Assembly: GCA_037179385.1 (NCBI GenBank)
Contig: CM074188.1
Location: 28,313,594 to 28,377,593 of the forward strand
Direction of reading: 5' to 3'
Length of the DNA stretch: 64,000 nucleotides
DNA from: Holothuria scabra
Lineage: Eukaryota > Echinodermata > Holothuroidea > Aspidochirotida > Holothuriidae
A program made the translations under genes and the position numbers. Of this stretch, positions 33,135-44,830 are shown in pieces; position 1 is the stretch's first letter; each line of letters opens with the position of its first letter. The notes beneath the pieces were generated by a model. It ran no database searches. It was not told the origin of the DNA and saw nothing but the letters and a program-made list of their open reading frames with translations.

Positions 33135-35936
33135 CAGTGGCGTATATAGGATATTTTCCAGAGGGGCAAAGGTATGAAATTTCCCCAAACTTTTCCCGGG
33201 CAATGGGTATGAATTTCATATAAAATATGCAAATTTTCAAGTATAACAACATTACCAGGTAGTTATGTAATATAACCTGTATTTTAATCTTAAAGTAGAA
33301 CATAGAACGATTAGAAATAACAACTCTTAGAATATTCATTTTGGTCAACAATAGCTGGTTTATTTGTATGTACCAAAGGGATCTAAGGGGTACTAATTTT
33401 TTGGCGTTTTCAAGGAGCCTAGATGCAAAATGGTGCGAAATTTTCGACTTTGAAAGGAACAGTGTTAAAAGTTGAATGGTGGTGGTTCATGAGGATAAAA
33501 CTGAAACTTTTGTGTCTTTACATGTATTCTTATGTCGTTTACGCTGCCTAACGAAGTAAAACTTGTCATTAAACTTGTATATTTTTAGGGGTCAAAATAA
33601 AAGAACATCGATCGGTATAGGCGAAAGGGAGCATTTTAATTTGCGGTTTTTCTTGGCCACAAAACGGTATTCTGCCACAAAGTTTATCCAAGCAGAGCGC
33701 CACAAGTAGTTGGCGCGGAGCGCACAGAAAATTTCGAAAGATCAGACCCCTCAGATGGCCGGATATAGCATTTTCCAGACTTATAGGAAGATTCTAATGA
33801 ATCACTATTTTCTTTTCTTGTTTGCAATAAAATTTTCACTTCAAAATATGTTCGCAAACTGCAAAGTGATCAGAGAGTTTAGAGCTACTTTGACCCCAAA
33901 AATGTAATTTTGCCCAAAAGACTGAGCGAAGTGCCACCATTGGTTGGCGCGGGAGCGTAGAGAAAATTTAGAAAAATCAGACCCCTCAGATGGCCAAAAA
34001 TTGCGTATTCATGCTTGTAAAGGGAATCGAAACATGCAGTTTTTATCTTTAGCTGCTTTTGTTTGCAGAACTAACTAACTAACTAACTTGGCTAAATTAA
34101 AGATCCGCTGAATTGATGAAATTTTCTGTGACTGATCGAACTCCCATCTGTTAATATTTTACCCCTAACATCTCTTGCTTGATAAATGGAAAACTATTTA
34201 TCACCACACCTGAACACCCTCCGTTCCCCTATCCTCGTCTTGTACGACTTTGCCGGCCGGCGAAGGAGTGTATGGGGTGGGCCCTCCCTTTTAAAAATTC
34301 TCAAAAAGGTAGGTATCCTTAGGGGCCATCGGTGCCACCAGTGGGATACAGAGGCTACCTTTTTTATGTTAAAAGTGGAATTTGACAGAATTTGCCCAGT
34401 TGTGGAATTAAAAAAAAACAATTGGCATCTCACTGAGGGGTTTGAAGAGACAATCCTTCCACTTTGAAAATTTTTGAAAGATTGGGTGGCCTTGCATGCA
34501 ATCTTTTGTCAAACATGCTATCTTTTGAAGTAAAATCTGTGTTACTAAAGTATGGCTAATTATTTTTAAGAACAAAAAAAAAAAAAAAAATGGCACCCCT
34601 GGGGGGGGGGGGGTAGGGGGTGCCCCAATGCCGCCCCCCCCCCTTCGTATGCCACTAAAAGAAGGCCTAATAGTGGCTCCATCACACAGGATACCCTGTT
34701 AGAACAACAGTCTGTTAAGTGCAGAAGGCTACATTCACAGAGTGAGTTATAGCCTAGGCCAACTTGGTATTCATGGACCCTTTTATTGTTACACCCCAAG
34801 TGAGCAGAAAGCTATTTTCCCGAACTAGCCTGTAAGCCTCCAAGGATTAGGCTAACAAAATCTAAGTATGCCCATCGATCCCGTTTATTCTAATTTCTAG
34901 ACTAACGTTATGTTTATTGTAAGCCATGGATTGTGTTAGCCCCATCCATGGTTAGGTACACAGAGTAAAATCGTTAGTTTAAACCCCACCCGCTACTAGC
35001 TTGTAGGACAATATAACCTCGGGGGTCTACGTTATTGATTTGTCAGTTTTTACATACTTTCACTGAATTCCCAAAGTGTACAACCCAGAGACTGTGTACA
35101 AGGTTTACAACATTTCAGTGTTAGTTGTACCAGGGAGGTGTTAGTGACACTAACATCTCCTTGGTTGTACTGTTTCAGCTGTTGTTAAATTCCTGAACAG
35201 TGAATAACAGCTTCCTGTGCACTGCAATGCACTGATCATAACACCCGTGCGTATACAACAGAGCATTCAATCTGCCGCGCGGCGAGGACATTTATGTGGA
35301 ACGCGAGTCGGGCCGGTTTATGCGGCACTGACGTAATCTGGGTTAATTTGTTGCATGAAAATACGAATTATGTATGGTAAATGTCTCACAATTTTCTTAT
35401 TCTAACAAAAATTTTGAGAAATGTGAAAGGGTATATCATTTCATGAAATTTCCTCATTTTCATCAAATTTCCCCAAATTATTTTCCAGGGGGGCAACTTG
35501 CCCCCGTGCCCCCCAGTAGCTACGCCACTGAAGGTGATCATATTCTTAAGTTCGGGTTTACAGCCTTTCAGTGTTAGTTGTACTATATCAGCTGTTGTTA
35601 AATTCTTGAAAAACAGCTTCCTGTGCACTGGAATGCAATGATCATAACACCCGCGCGTATTACAGGACAACATTCAATCTGCTGCGCTGAGACATTTCTG
35701 TGGAACACGAGTCGGGCCGGTTCATGGGACTCTGGATCTGGGTTTATTTGTTGCATGAAAAAAGAGTAATTTATGAGAAATGTCTCACAATTTCTTATTC
35801 TAACAAAAATTTTGAGAAACGGGATAAGGGCATATCATTATTTTTCAAATTTTCCTAATTTCATCAAATTTCCCCAAATCATTTTCGGGAGGGGGGGGGG
35901 GCAACTTTCCCCCTGCCCCCAGTGGCTACGCCACTG
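33135..35936. mobile_element. hAT-like non-autonomous element A2 (2802 bp)
   Basis: A relative of A1 in the same orientation, 188 bp downstream. The left end is CAGTGGCGTATATAGG and the right end GTGGCTACGCCACTG. The flanks GGCATAGC (33127-33134) and GTCATAGC (35937-35944) are an 8-bp duplication with one mismatch. The host sequence is repeat J, whose empty site is at 23070-23100. The last ~400 bp is present twice: an internal right terminus ends at 35530 and the true one at 35936. The junction at about 33378 lacks the inner CAGTGG terminus seen in A1. No coding capacity. Confidence 0.75.
35127..35170. repeat. Hairpin with about 20-bp arms
   Basis: GGGAGGTGTTAGTG and the facing ACACTAACATCTCC form a nearly perfect stem, extended by TTGTAC/GTTGTAC flanks. 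It lies inside A2, is absent from the matching place in A1, and resembles the hairpin at 6436-6462. It may be a tiny inserted foldback. Confidence 0.6.
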
Positions 35937-36110
35937 GTCATAGCGCCATCTCTCAACTTAAGTAGTACTGCACATGTTTTTCAGTAGTACATGTGAAATT
36001 AGATGTAGTAGATTTGCAATGAGTAGTACCACGTATATTTTCAGTAGTAGAATGTGTGCAATTAGATCTAGTACATGTTATGTTTGCCCTTTTTGGATTC
36101 CATAGAAATG
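35937..36110. repeat. Dispersed repeat J, right part (interrupted copy)
   Basis: Continues GTCATAGCGCCATCTCTCAA with GTAGTAC-rich sequence. It matches the inverted 22960-23100 copy. Its left few bases (AAAACTGGCATAGC) lie on the far side of A2 at 33121-33134. Confidence 0.65.
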
Positions 36111-36497
36111 AAGTATACCCCTAATTTCCATAGTAATCCAGATATTGAAACATTTGACAGCGTTTTGCATTTTGGGTTTCTCCTATAGACTCTTCACCAG
36201 GACAGGACAACAGTTTCAGGACAGATGCCCCCCCACTATCAAATCATATCATATCGACGCCTCTGCGATTATATAATTGTTATTTAAAAGTGTACATATA
36301 CTGTTTATCAATCTCCTCTCAAGTGTTTGGCGGTTTCACTCTGAAACCATGGCATACTTTGTATACAGGCTACAAGTAGAAAATAAGTTAAGAAAAGGAG
36401 GTCCTTGAATCTTCTACAATAACTCTTTGGCAATATTTAGGCACTGCGAGAGGTACGTTTTCGTTACAGTTTAAGATTGTAAGGCTACGGTACATAC

Positions 36498-36809
36498 CTC
36501 CGCAAGGTGTCTTCTGCCTTTGTATAACGCTAGATGTACCAATCAAGGTCCCCGAAATGAGAATTATTCGGAACTCATACGTTGTACCCTCTTTAAGGCC
36601 ATCAAACTTGTGCGAAAAGACAGTGCTGTCTTTAACAATATCTGGAAATGTGTTGTTACTTCCTTGCTCAAGGTATTGAATTCTGTACCCTGTGATCGGA
36701 CCTGTTCCTGTTCCAGTTGTTTTGTCCCATTCAGGCCAAGTCACTGTGATACTGCTATTCGTAACATCGGAAAAGCTCAATGGATAATCTTGTATATAAG
36801 CTGGAGCTC
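36498..36809 (-). CDS. Fibronectin type III exon (gene B), 104 codons
   Basis: The minus-strand acceptor is TCTACCTCAG before 36809 and the donor is GGAG|GTATGT after 36498. The exon is 312 bp with phase 1 on both sides. It encodes a single FN3 domain: PLSFSDVTNSSITVTWPEW (Trp of strand B), GPITGYRIQY (strand C), FDGLKEGTTYEFRIILI (the L-x-x-G-x-x-Y-x-F/R core of strands E-F). There are no Cys in the core and one at the end (TPCGG). It is a clear duplicate of the exon at 37781-38092. FN3 domains serve in extracellular binding and spacing. The partner is unknown. Confidence 0.88.
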
Positions 36810-37780
36810 CTGAGGTAGACAATGCAAACTGAAATGTTTTTCTTATTTTTCTTACAATAGAATTCGATGGTTCTTCCCAAACTTATTCATTGCACATACT
36901 GTAGGTGTCTTCAAATAACTAAGAAGCAGGGCCTTCAAGATAAATGAGCATAGTGTGCTTAAAGGAAATAGTAATACAAATCGGAACTGAAATATGAGCA
37001 CATGATAGCAGGGTCCTCTCTTCTGATTTAATTGGACTATTTTAAATACCAAGAATAAAGAGCAAAAGTGGTACCCAAATTACATTTGAGGCAAATAGCA
37101 TTTCCTGTGCCTTATCAGTTGCATCCGAAAAGACTTGCGGCGGTGCTACTAAACAGTGTTCCTAAAATCAATGTGACAGAAATGTCTTTGCGATATGATA
37201 GCAATGCAAGTAATCTGAATTGAATATGAAAAGATTTTCGTTTGCTGTGACTTTAAAGTTAGCTTCTAACGTTATCGATTCTGACATAAAAGTTGCGTTC
37301 AAAGGTACAGGACCAAAGTTACATTTGATAGGCTAAGAGTCGGTTCTCGAGATGTTAGCAATTGAATAGACACCTTTTTAAAAAGACCGAACTCGAAAGC
37401 AGGCAGGCGTGATTCCATGGATTTACATTGATTCCCAATTATTTTTTTTTGTTGTAAATTTGGCCTCTTTTCGTATTCGTTAGACGTAAAGCTGTTTGGG
37501 GGAGCAGTATAAAGTTTGGTTTCGCCGAATGGCTCTTTGCTAAAGGGTCGGGAGGACTTTAGAAAAATGACCTTTCTTTTTAGAGTGTAGGCCTGTTTCC
37601 TTTAAAAACAGATTGATTTACATTCACAGATTGATTTATATTCAAATCCGTGAAAGTGTTATTCTGAGCTAAGCACCTTCAGTTGGTAAGTACTAAAAAT
37701 CAGCACTCGAAGTGCTGACATTAGCACCTTATTGTCAATTACACATAAAATGAAAATGTAAGATGTAGAATTTAAAATAC
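36810..37780 (-). other. Intron between the two FN3 exons
   Basis: 971 bp, beginning GTATTT and ending CAG on the minus strand. No repeat or exon seen inside. Confidence 0.7.
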
Positions 37781-38092
37781 CTCCATAGAGAGTTGTTTCT
37801 TTCTGTAAGTTGCTGGGTTGGCTTTCAATGTATGGTAGATCCCTGATCAAAGTGATGCGGAATTCGTAGGTTCTTCCCAATTTTAGCCCATCAAAATGAT
37901 ACTGAAGAGTGTATGCGTCTAACAAAATATCATTAAACACAGCCCCTTCTTCCCTGTATTGAAGTTTGTACTGATTAACAGGGCCGACACCCAAATCGGT
38001 TGTTTCATTCCATGCAGGCCAAGACACCGTCAGACTAGTTTCAGTAATATCCGAGAACTGTAGTGGTTCCGACTGAGTGAAAGTAGGTGGCG
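37781..38092 (-). CDS. Fibronectin type III exon (gene B), 104 codons
   Basis: The minus-strand acceptor is AACATCAG before 38092 and the donor is GGAG|GTATTT after 37781. It is 312 bp and phase 1 at both ends. The FN3 landmarks are PLQFSDITETSLTVSWPAW, GVGPVNQYKLQY, FDGLKLGRTYEFRITLI, in the same positions as the neighbouring exon. The two share most core residues and the end pattern (T-x-x-G-G), so they arose by exon duplication. The frame is open across the whole exon; the first codon is completed by the last base of the upstream exon, giving Ala-Pro-Pro. Confidence 0.88.
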
Positions 38093-38355
38093 CTGATGTT
38101 TTTCGAGTGAAATAAAATAAGCAAAACTTTATGAAGCAAATTTATATGTATGATACAAAAACAGATTTACGTTGGTTGCGATATATATAATTATGCTAAT
38201 AAAAACATGTGGCTGACTGTTACTACCTGTTAGATCACTCATTGCGGGTGTCGCTAGCAGAACTTAAATTCATGGACAAAGGATGGCTCCGCAGACCACT
38301 ACGTTTGTCAATGGAACAAGTGAATTAGAGGGAGTCTCCGTAAAGCAAAAATTAC

Positions 38356-38619
38356 CTGAGAAACATGGTGCAGTGGTATCAAGGCAAGGACGACTTTCAT
38401 CCACTGGACAGTTATTGTGTGACTGAGGACTTTGTCCCCGACAATTTCTTTTCCCTATCCATATCTGGCCTCTACCAAATCCAAACGGTAATTTACGGTG
38501 AGAGTTAAAAGCAAACGGTGTGACAAAGATTAACGGCCTACTGATGTCACCGACTCCTGCACCATCATTACCGACTAATACCAATCGTCCTCCAAAGGCA
38601 ATGCGACCACGAGCACACC
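38356..38619 (-). CDS. Unknown 88-residue extracellular module (gene B)
   Basis: The minus-strand acceptor is ACTTTGCAG before 38619 and the donor is CTCAG|GTAATT after 38356. It is 264 bp and phase 1 at both ends. The frame reads CARGRIAFGGRLVLVG, then SRPLIFVTPFAFNSHRKLPF, GFGRGQIWIGKRNC, and a Cys-rich end (NNCPVDESRPCLDTTAPCFS) with five Cys in the module. I do not recognise the family. It is not Ig, EGF, MAM or FN3 by pattern. It sits between the putative signal-peptide exon (50.6 kb) and the two FN3 exons, so it would be the N-terminal domain of the mature protein. Confidence 0.7.
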
Positions 38620-39474
38620 CTGCAAAGTAAGGAGAAAGTAGGTGTATATGTTAGTCACGTACATGAGATATAGAGTGTTTCCACTGACGTCACAAGTCCG
38701 CCCCTTTTTCTGGCTACCGGACTAAAAACTGTTGTACGTGTAGAGGTTATGTACCGACTTACCTGCGTTGCGCGTCTCTCTATGTTGCCGTCCAGGCGTC
38801 CATTGTACGACAATTGGTATTAACCGGCTAAGGTGCTGTCGTGCACAAGCGTATCGGTAACACATCTACTGCTCATGATCATTTCCATCCATTATATCAT
38901 ATCGAAACACGCTGACGTTACTGGCATGACCATCTAGCTAGCTGAGCACTAGAAGCAGTTTACGTGATGACTTTTGATATTTTGCCCGGCAGTAGTCTTG
39001 ATTACCCAATTATGACTTTACTTGAAACACTTTGTATTCAACTTCAATTGAATTCTAATCAAACCCCTTGCCGAACTCCACAAACTACAGCACACAGACA
39101 TACAGACTTTAAGAAGCGACATTTGTAGGGTAGATTGCGTAGCGCCTCTGTGGCTGCAGCCCCTTTAGTTAGTTGGTTTTTCGTAGCAATGAGCTGAGCG
39201 AAAAGACTTTGTCCGCTCCGCTGGCTATTTGTAGGGTAAACAACGACGCATACCGAACGCACTGCGTAGACTTGTCACGCGCATCGCCTCAGCGTTGTTC
39301 AGTCTGCTCTTTTTGGGGGTGTTTCTGGGTCATCCAAACTTAAACAAGGTTACATCGAAAAGTCAAATACTGTGCATATATGCAGATCAACGAATAGAGG
39401 TCATGGATGTGACATCAGCGCATTTCAGTTTGGTATACTTTAGGTCACTGATCATGCGCAGATGGTGCGTTACC
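38620..39474. other. Presumed first intron of gene B, proximal part
   Basis: No exon, repeat terminus or conserved motif seen. Confidence 0.5.
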
Positions 39475-39712
39475 AATAGACGAGCCCGAATAGTCAAGTG
39501 ATGGTCTAAATTAGGGATGACTGCGGTTTATTAGCTTTAATCTTTCAAATTCTTCTCGTCACTGTATCATAGATGATTGTGCACTACAATATTACTTGAT
39601 TTCCTCAATTTCAATGGTTTAGAATTGTGTATGACAAGAAAATTAAGACGACCTAAGGCTGAGGAACCCCACTTACGGCCGCCATTAGTATAGTTGTTCG
39701 GATTCGTCTATA
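39475..39712 (-). mobile_element. MITE family D, copy D3
   Basis: The ends ATAGACGAGCCCGAA and TCGGATTCGTCTATA are inverted repeats. The interior aligns in reverse with 48521-48775 and 55326-55952, including AATTGAGGAAATCAAG and GAAAGATTAA. No insertion is present at the point where D2 carries the hairpin element. Confidence 0.7.
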
Positions 39713-40430
39713 GAGTACTTGACAACACCTTATTAACAACTGTTGCACAATGGACGCCAGGATAGCAAAATAGAGAGGCGCGTAATGAGCAGACGGCGGT
39801 GCATGGCCTCTGTTCGACCGGTCGGTGGTTTGCAACAGGCAAAGATTTTTCCGGGGTACGAAAATCCAAACTGACTTTACAAAAACATTCAACTTTGTTT
39901 CAAAACCATGGGTATATATTTTAGGCTGTGGTGAAGTCATCGAAGGCTATTCGACTTGTTGTTTCATAACCCGGAGTCAAAATGAAAAAAAAAAATCCAA
40001 TTTGCACCGGTTTTTATGTAGCCCATAGTCATCCCTTATGCTACATGGTGAATAAGGGACCAAACTCAATTTCCACTGAGCTAAAGTATGAACCAATCAG
40101 ACACTAATCTCTCATTGGTAGAAAGATGCGGTTGTAAGTTGTTGTACAGGCCTTGAATAATCAGGCCTTGAGGGGCAGTTGTTTTATGACGCTAAGCCTC
40201 ACGGATTTGGGAGAACCCGTTGGCTTATGAATTACAACTTCACGTCGGGTGGCAAGCCAACAATTTGGATCAAATTTGGTATTTTGTTACAGACATACAC
40301 TTTTTGTGAGTTTAATGGGTAAAACTTAAATAAAGTGTAAATTTTAAACATTATCAGGTATTTCTAACTACAGTGAAAATGACAAGTCACGATACTTTTC
40401 TCTTTGTGTATTTTGTCAAAGACATGTTAA
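39713..40430. other. No gene recognised
   Basis: Presumed intron. AGGGATGACT near 39516 and AGTCATCCCT near 40028 face each other but I could not extend this into an element. Confidence 0.4.
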
Positions 40431-40748
40431 AGGACTGATTCTCTCACCCCAAACAACTCCAATTCAACTATTTAAACCCCTCCTACAACTGGCTTAATTT
40501 CCTCATCCAGACACAATCTTAGTTTATTGCTTAAGGGTGAGTTAAATGCCCCAATGTGAAATTACATGTAAATAAGTATATGTATTTCAATTGAAAAAAA
40601 TAATCAAAAATGAAAACACCCTCAGTGCAGTACATGTTGTACAATATGAGCTTTGCTACTCTGCATTATTACACTAGCTGTCAATCAAAGAGTTGCTCCA
40701 ATTCAGAACTTCTGTCGGCCGATGATGTTTGGGGTGATGATAAGCCCT
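40431..40748. mobile_element. TTAA MITE family C, copy C2
   Basis: TTAA (40427-40430) precedes AGGACTGATTCTCTCACCCC. The right end is GTTTGGGGTGATGATAAGCCCT, an imperfect inverted repeat. The right TTAA is mutated. The interior has AGACACAATCTTAGTTTATT as in the other copies. Confidence 0.7.
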
Positions 40749-41429
40749 ACAATGCTTGATGTGAAAGTTAACTTTCATGAAATTTATTGTAAAGTAAACA
40801 TATCAGTCTTTTATAAGTTTTTACAGATCTAAGTAAATAATGAAAGGATTCATTTTTTAAAAAATGAAAATGTTAACAAATCATATAAAACAACAACACC
40901 GATTTTAATAGGTGTGTTTGAATAAGCATTTAAACGAAAACACTTTCTAAAACTTCAAAACACTTCACTACCACCTGAAATTTATTAACCTGTTTCATAT
41001 TATTTACCTTTCATGATTTTTTCAATAACACTTGTACTTATTTCAAGTTGATATTTTCCTTATTTTCTTCAAAAAAATGAAAATAGTCACACCTTTATTT
41101 GGATCACCACTCTAGAGTCATGCTTTATAAAACCATGGTCTAGCTAACATCATGGAGCTAACGCGGACGTGTGCATGCTAAAACTAACATGTATCAAATT
41201 TAAGTGAAGAGATTATCCATTCCTAAATATGACATTTTCGGCAAGATCATACAAACTCTTTATATAGATAATAAAGCAAATGCCCACAAAGCTAAGAGAT
41301 ATATGTTTTTTCTATTTTTTGATAGCTCTATGATGTAAACCTTGTGCATGTGACGTTACAAAAGAGAAAACAAATCTCAACAAGGTTAATGTCTGTAGTT
41401 TTAGAACCTGTGCCCAAAAATAGTCAAAA

Positions 41430-41430
<1 letters not shown>
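40749..41430. other. No gene recognised
   Basis: AT-rich presumed intron. Confidence 0.5.
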
Positions 41431-41489
<59 letters not shown>

Positions 41490-41490
41490 C

Positions 41491-41524
<34 letters not shown>

Positions 41525-41594
41525 GAAGAAAGAAAGAAAAAAGAAAAAAGAAAAAAGAAAAAAGAAAAAAGAAAAAAGAAAGAAAGAAAAAAAA
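41431..41594. repeat. (GAAA)n/(GAAAAAA)n microsatellite
   Basis: About 164 bp of GAAA units with single interruptions, then GAAAAAA units. Lys/Glu/Arg and Phe/Leu/Ser frames through it are artefacts. Confidence 0.95.
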
Positions 41595-42798
41595 CAAGAA
41601 AATAAAGACAACCAATTTTAAAAGAAAAAACTCACATTGTGCTTACTTTACCCCAATGAAGGTCTAACTCTTCGGGACAGCTTGCGTCATTGTTCGCCCC
41701 CGAGAATGACGTTACTTGACGACAATGTATGAGTCTATCTACAGAGGCTTTTCAAATGGCGTCATAAAACTTCCCCGGCGGCAATGTTGCAGTAAAGTTA
41801 GGCTTACTACATAGCAGACCACACCCAATGAATGTGTACACACTGCGCTTACCAGAGTGAGCACTGTGCAGTGCGTTCAGCACAAAACCAAGTGAATTTG
41901 GTATGATTTTCCTGCAGCATGGTGGATCCCTGACGTATCGCAAAGCATCTATAGACCGCATTGACGACACACTGACGTTTTCTTTTGGGCAAAACAACTG
42001 AACACGTGGCCGCACGCATAAGAATTCGCCCTACATGTGTAGCAGATTATGCGCGTATTCGCCTGGTTGACAAATCAGCTGTCTGCATTTGTCGGTGTTG
42101 GTTTGCCCCCCCCCCCCCCATAGGAGAGTGTACTTTTTGCCCTGTGACATCATATGCATTAGGTTGACTGTAACGTCAGTGGAAGCTTTCTGTACATTCT
42201 ATAACATTCTTACCACAACCGCGTTTTAATAATTCTGCATTTTATCCATTACACCTTACATCTATTTCACAAAATAATCACACAACTCCGTCAATATGAG
42301 TTATATGTAATTGATATGTGCCTAAGGTTTTTTTAAAAACATTATTGTATCTTTCAAGTTAAGTGATACCGTGGAATGAGAAGTGTAGAGTCAAAGAGAC
42401 CTATGACCCAAGGGAATATAAGGGTCCTTTAAGAGAAAAAATGCTTGGAAATAAGTGTTCTTGTCCTTTTTTGCAGCCATTACACCGAGCATTTCAAATT
42501 AATTTAGAACAAAAACCAGCTTTAACGCAGTCAAAAAAGTACACTTTCAGAGGAAGAAGAACAGGGACCGTGCAGACAGTGGGCTACGTGCTTTAGTCCC
42601 CCCCCCACACACACACACTTTTCTGTTATAGGCATTATGAGCCGCCTCAAACTACTTTTATGTTGTTGAAGATATTGGACAACTTTGGTGATTTGGCAAC
42701 CCTCGCACTTAAAAAGAGGAAGGGTTAGGTACGAAGCCAATTTCAATCGCAGATTTATTAGTTGACTCGGAAGCGTGTAAAATACCCACTTTAATTAA
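41595..42798. other. No gene recognised
   Basis: Presumed intron with C-runs at 42106-42119 and 42598-42607. No exon seen. Confidence 0.45.
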
Positions 42799-43093
42799 AG
42801 GCAGTCATTCGTCACCCCAAACTACAGTTTCAGTATACATATATCAAAACTCTCCTCGTACAGCTCTTTGATTGGCATCACATTCAAACAATGCATGATA
42901 GCTAAATTACTCAGCATGGGCACTGAGAGTGTCTTGATTACACATTATGGACTTGTATGGCCACTGGGACAAGCCATGAAGCAATAAACTAGGATTGTGT
43001 CTGGATAAAGATGTGTGTAAGATAAATGTGGGAGGGGCTAGAAGTAAGTAGGTTGGGAGAATTGGAACTGTTTGGGATGATGAAAATATGCCT
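42799..43093. mobile_element. TTAA MITE family C, copy C3 (both flanks intact)
   Basis: 295 bp flanked by TTAA at 42795-42798 and 43094-43097. The left end is AGGCAGTCATTCGTCACCCC and the right end is GGGATGATGAAAATATGCCT. The inverted termini align as AGGCA...TC-TC/A-CCCAAAC. It is the best-preserved copy together with C4. Non-coding. Confidence 0.85.
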
Positions 43094-44299
43094 TTAATAC
43101 AGTAAACACGAATCGTAGTAACAAACATACAAAATTTTCAATAAATTTGCTTGATCGTTGATTTGGGGTTTGGGATTTAGGGTTGGGAGATGCAATACAG
43201 ATCGAATAACTTTTGTTTTCGGATGGGTCGAAATGATCGGTCTTATGTAGTTTTAAAGTCAAGAGAAGTAAGCCCAACATAAAAAGTTTAGTAGACTCTT
43301 CGTGATTGGCTGTCGAAAGTCGTGTGACAACGATTTTCTCTTCAAAATGTAAAAGATACTAGCAGTACCTGCTTGTTTTATATTGAATATGGAATATGGT
43401 ATATAAAATATGATGGAAGATACTTTGAAGAGACCTAGCTATTGGTCTAAACGAAGTCTGGGTGACTGCTCTGGCCCTTCAAACAAAGGGAAGAGGAAAC
43501 AAAGGAAGATTCTTACTTGCTTATTGCTTCATGAAAATGAAGAAAACTGGGTTGATGCTTGTAAAACTAATTCAAATTACCGTTAATTTTGATAAGAATA
43601 AAAAAAGGAGAGAAACAAACAAACGAAGACCATTCTTTCAACTCTTGAGGGGAATAACGTAAAAAAAAAACACCGTAAAAAATATCTTAATCGAAATAAG
43701 ACTTATGGGTAGGCTGGCTATCATATTAAAACTTGGCAGAGCCTTTGAATTATTCAACCCAGATAAAAAAAAACGAGGGTGGACTTCGAGTCGATGGAAA
43801 TACATGGGCAGGAGAGGCATTTGATGTCAAAAAGAGGGAGCCAAATTGAAAAAAAGGCTTTTTAACTTCAAAATAATTCAAATAACATTGAAGGCCTTGT
43901 GGCATGAAAATGGCAAGATGGGGTACTTGATGTGAACAGCATTACAAACCAAGAAAATCCCCGCAATATCCATCAAAATTCGTAAAAACAAACCATTTTA
44001 AAGGGCGATTTCTGATTTGGGCTATAAATTATGCATAAACATGAGCCCAATATGTAAATCTCGTGTGGTCTGGAGAGGGTCAGGCCATATATGGCAAGTG
44101 TTATACTTTCTTTTTGAAATCTTCATTTCAAAGAAAATTTTAACATAAGTATATCCTCAGGGTTTCATTTTGGAATTTAGAGTTGTGTCTTAGAAAATCT
44201 TTAGAAACCATAAATTATGTGATGAGTAAAGAAAACCGTTAATACCTGTTTAACAAATGAAATGTCGAAACGTACCGTGCAAAACGCCACATTATTTTT
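43094..44299. other. No gene recognised
   Basis: Presumed intron, purine-rich in places. No motif-bearing frame. Confidence 0.5.
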
Positions 44300-44830
44300 G
44301 TAGCATAAGCAACACGTTCCTTCAGAAAGATTCAGATATTGTAGACTGGGTATAACCTGAGAACCATAAAAGATATTGACATAATTCCCGATGATTTTTG
44401 CTCGGGGAAGCTTACGCCTCAACTGCTGCTGAGGTTTTTAATTAATGAAATGAGGATGAATCGTTTTGAGTGGAAAGCAATTTTCGGGGCAACGTTTGTC
44501 TTTCTTAAACAAATATTCGAAGAAACGGAGGTGGTATTGCGGAAGATTATGGATTCTGGGCTCCTGTAAGGAAATGTGAAAACGTTCGTTTGTGCAACCG
44601 ATGACATTTAAAAGAGTTTTAGGAACTTCCCGCCTTTTTCTAGACAAATATTTCAAAGTTAAGAGCTTACTTTGGACATAATTTGAAATTTTATGAAAGG
44701 AAATGTAGGAAAGCAACACTACCGGTGTCACTTGACGATCCGCTGCCATGTATGACAAATTTCCGAGTTTTCCATTTGTCGGAACCTTGGAATATGCGAT
44801 TGTCCCTACCCTATACACCACTGCTTTCGG
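44300..44830. repeat. Repeat I copy (no insertion)
   Basis: Has ACAAATATTCGAAGA, AAGAGCTTACTTTGGACA and TGACAAATTTCCGAG in the same order as 47010-48075. At AAGAGCTTACTTTGG it shows the site that is occupied by MITE C4 in the other copy. Confidence 0.6.

Noticed and set aside
41312..41667. Lys/Glu-rich and Phe/Leu/Ser-rich frames
   Set aside because: Translations of the (GAAA)n tract; no flanking coding sequence.
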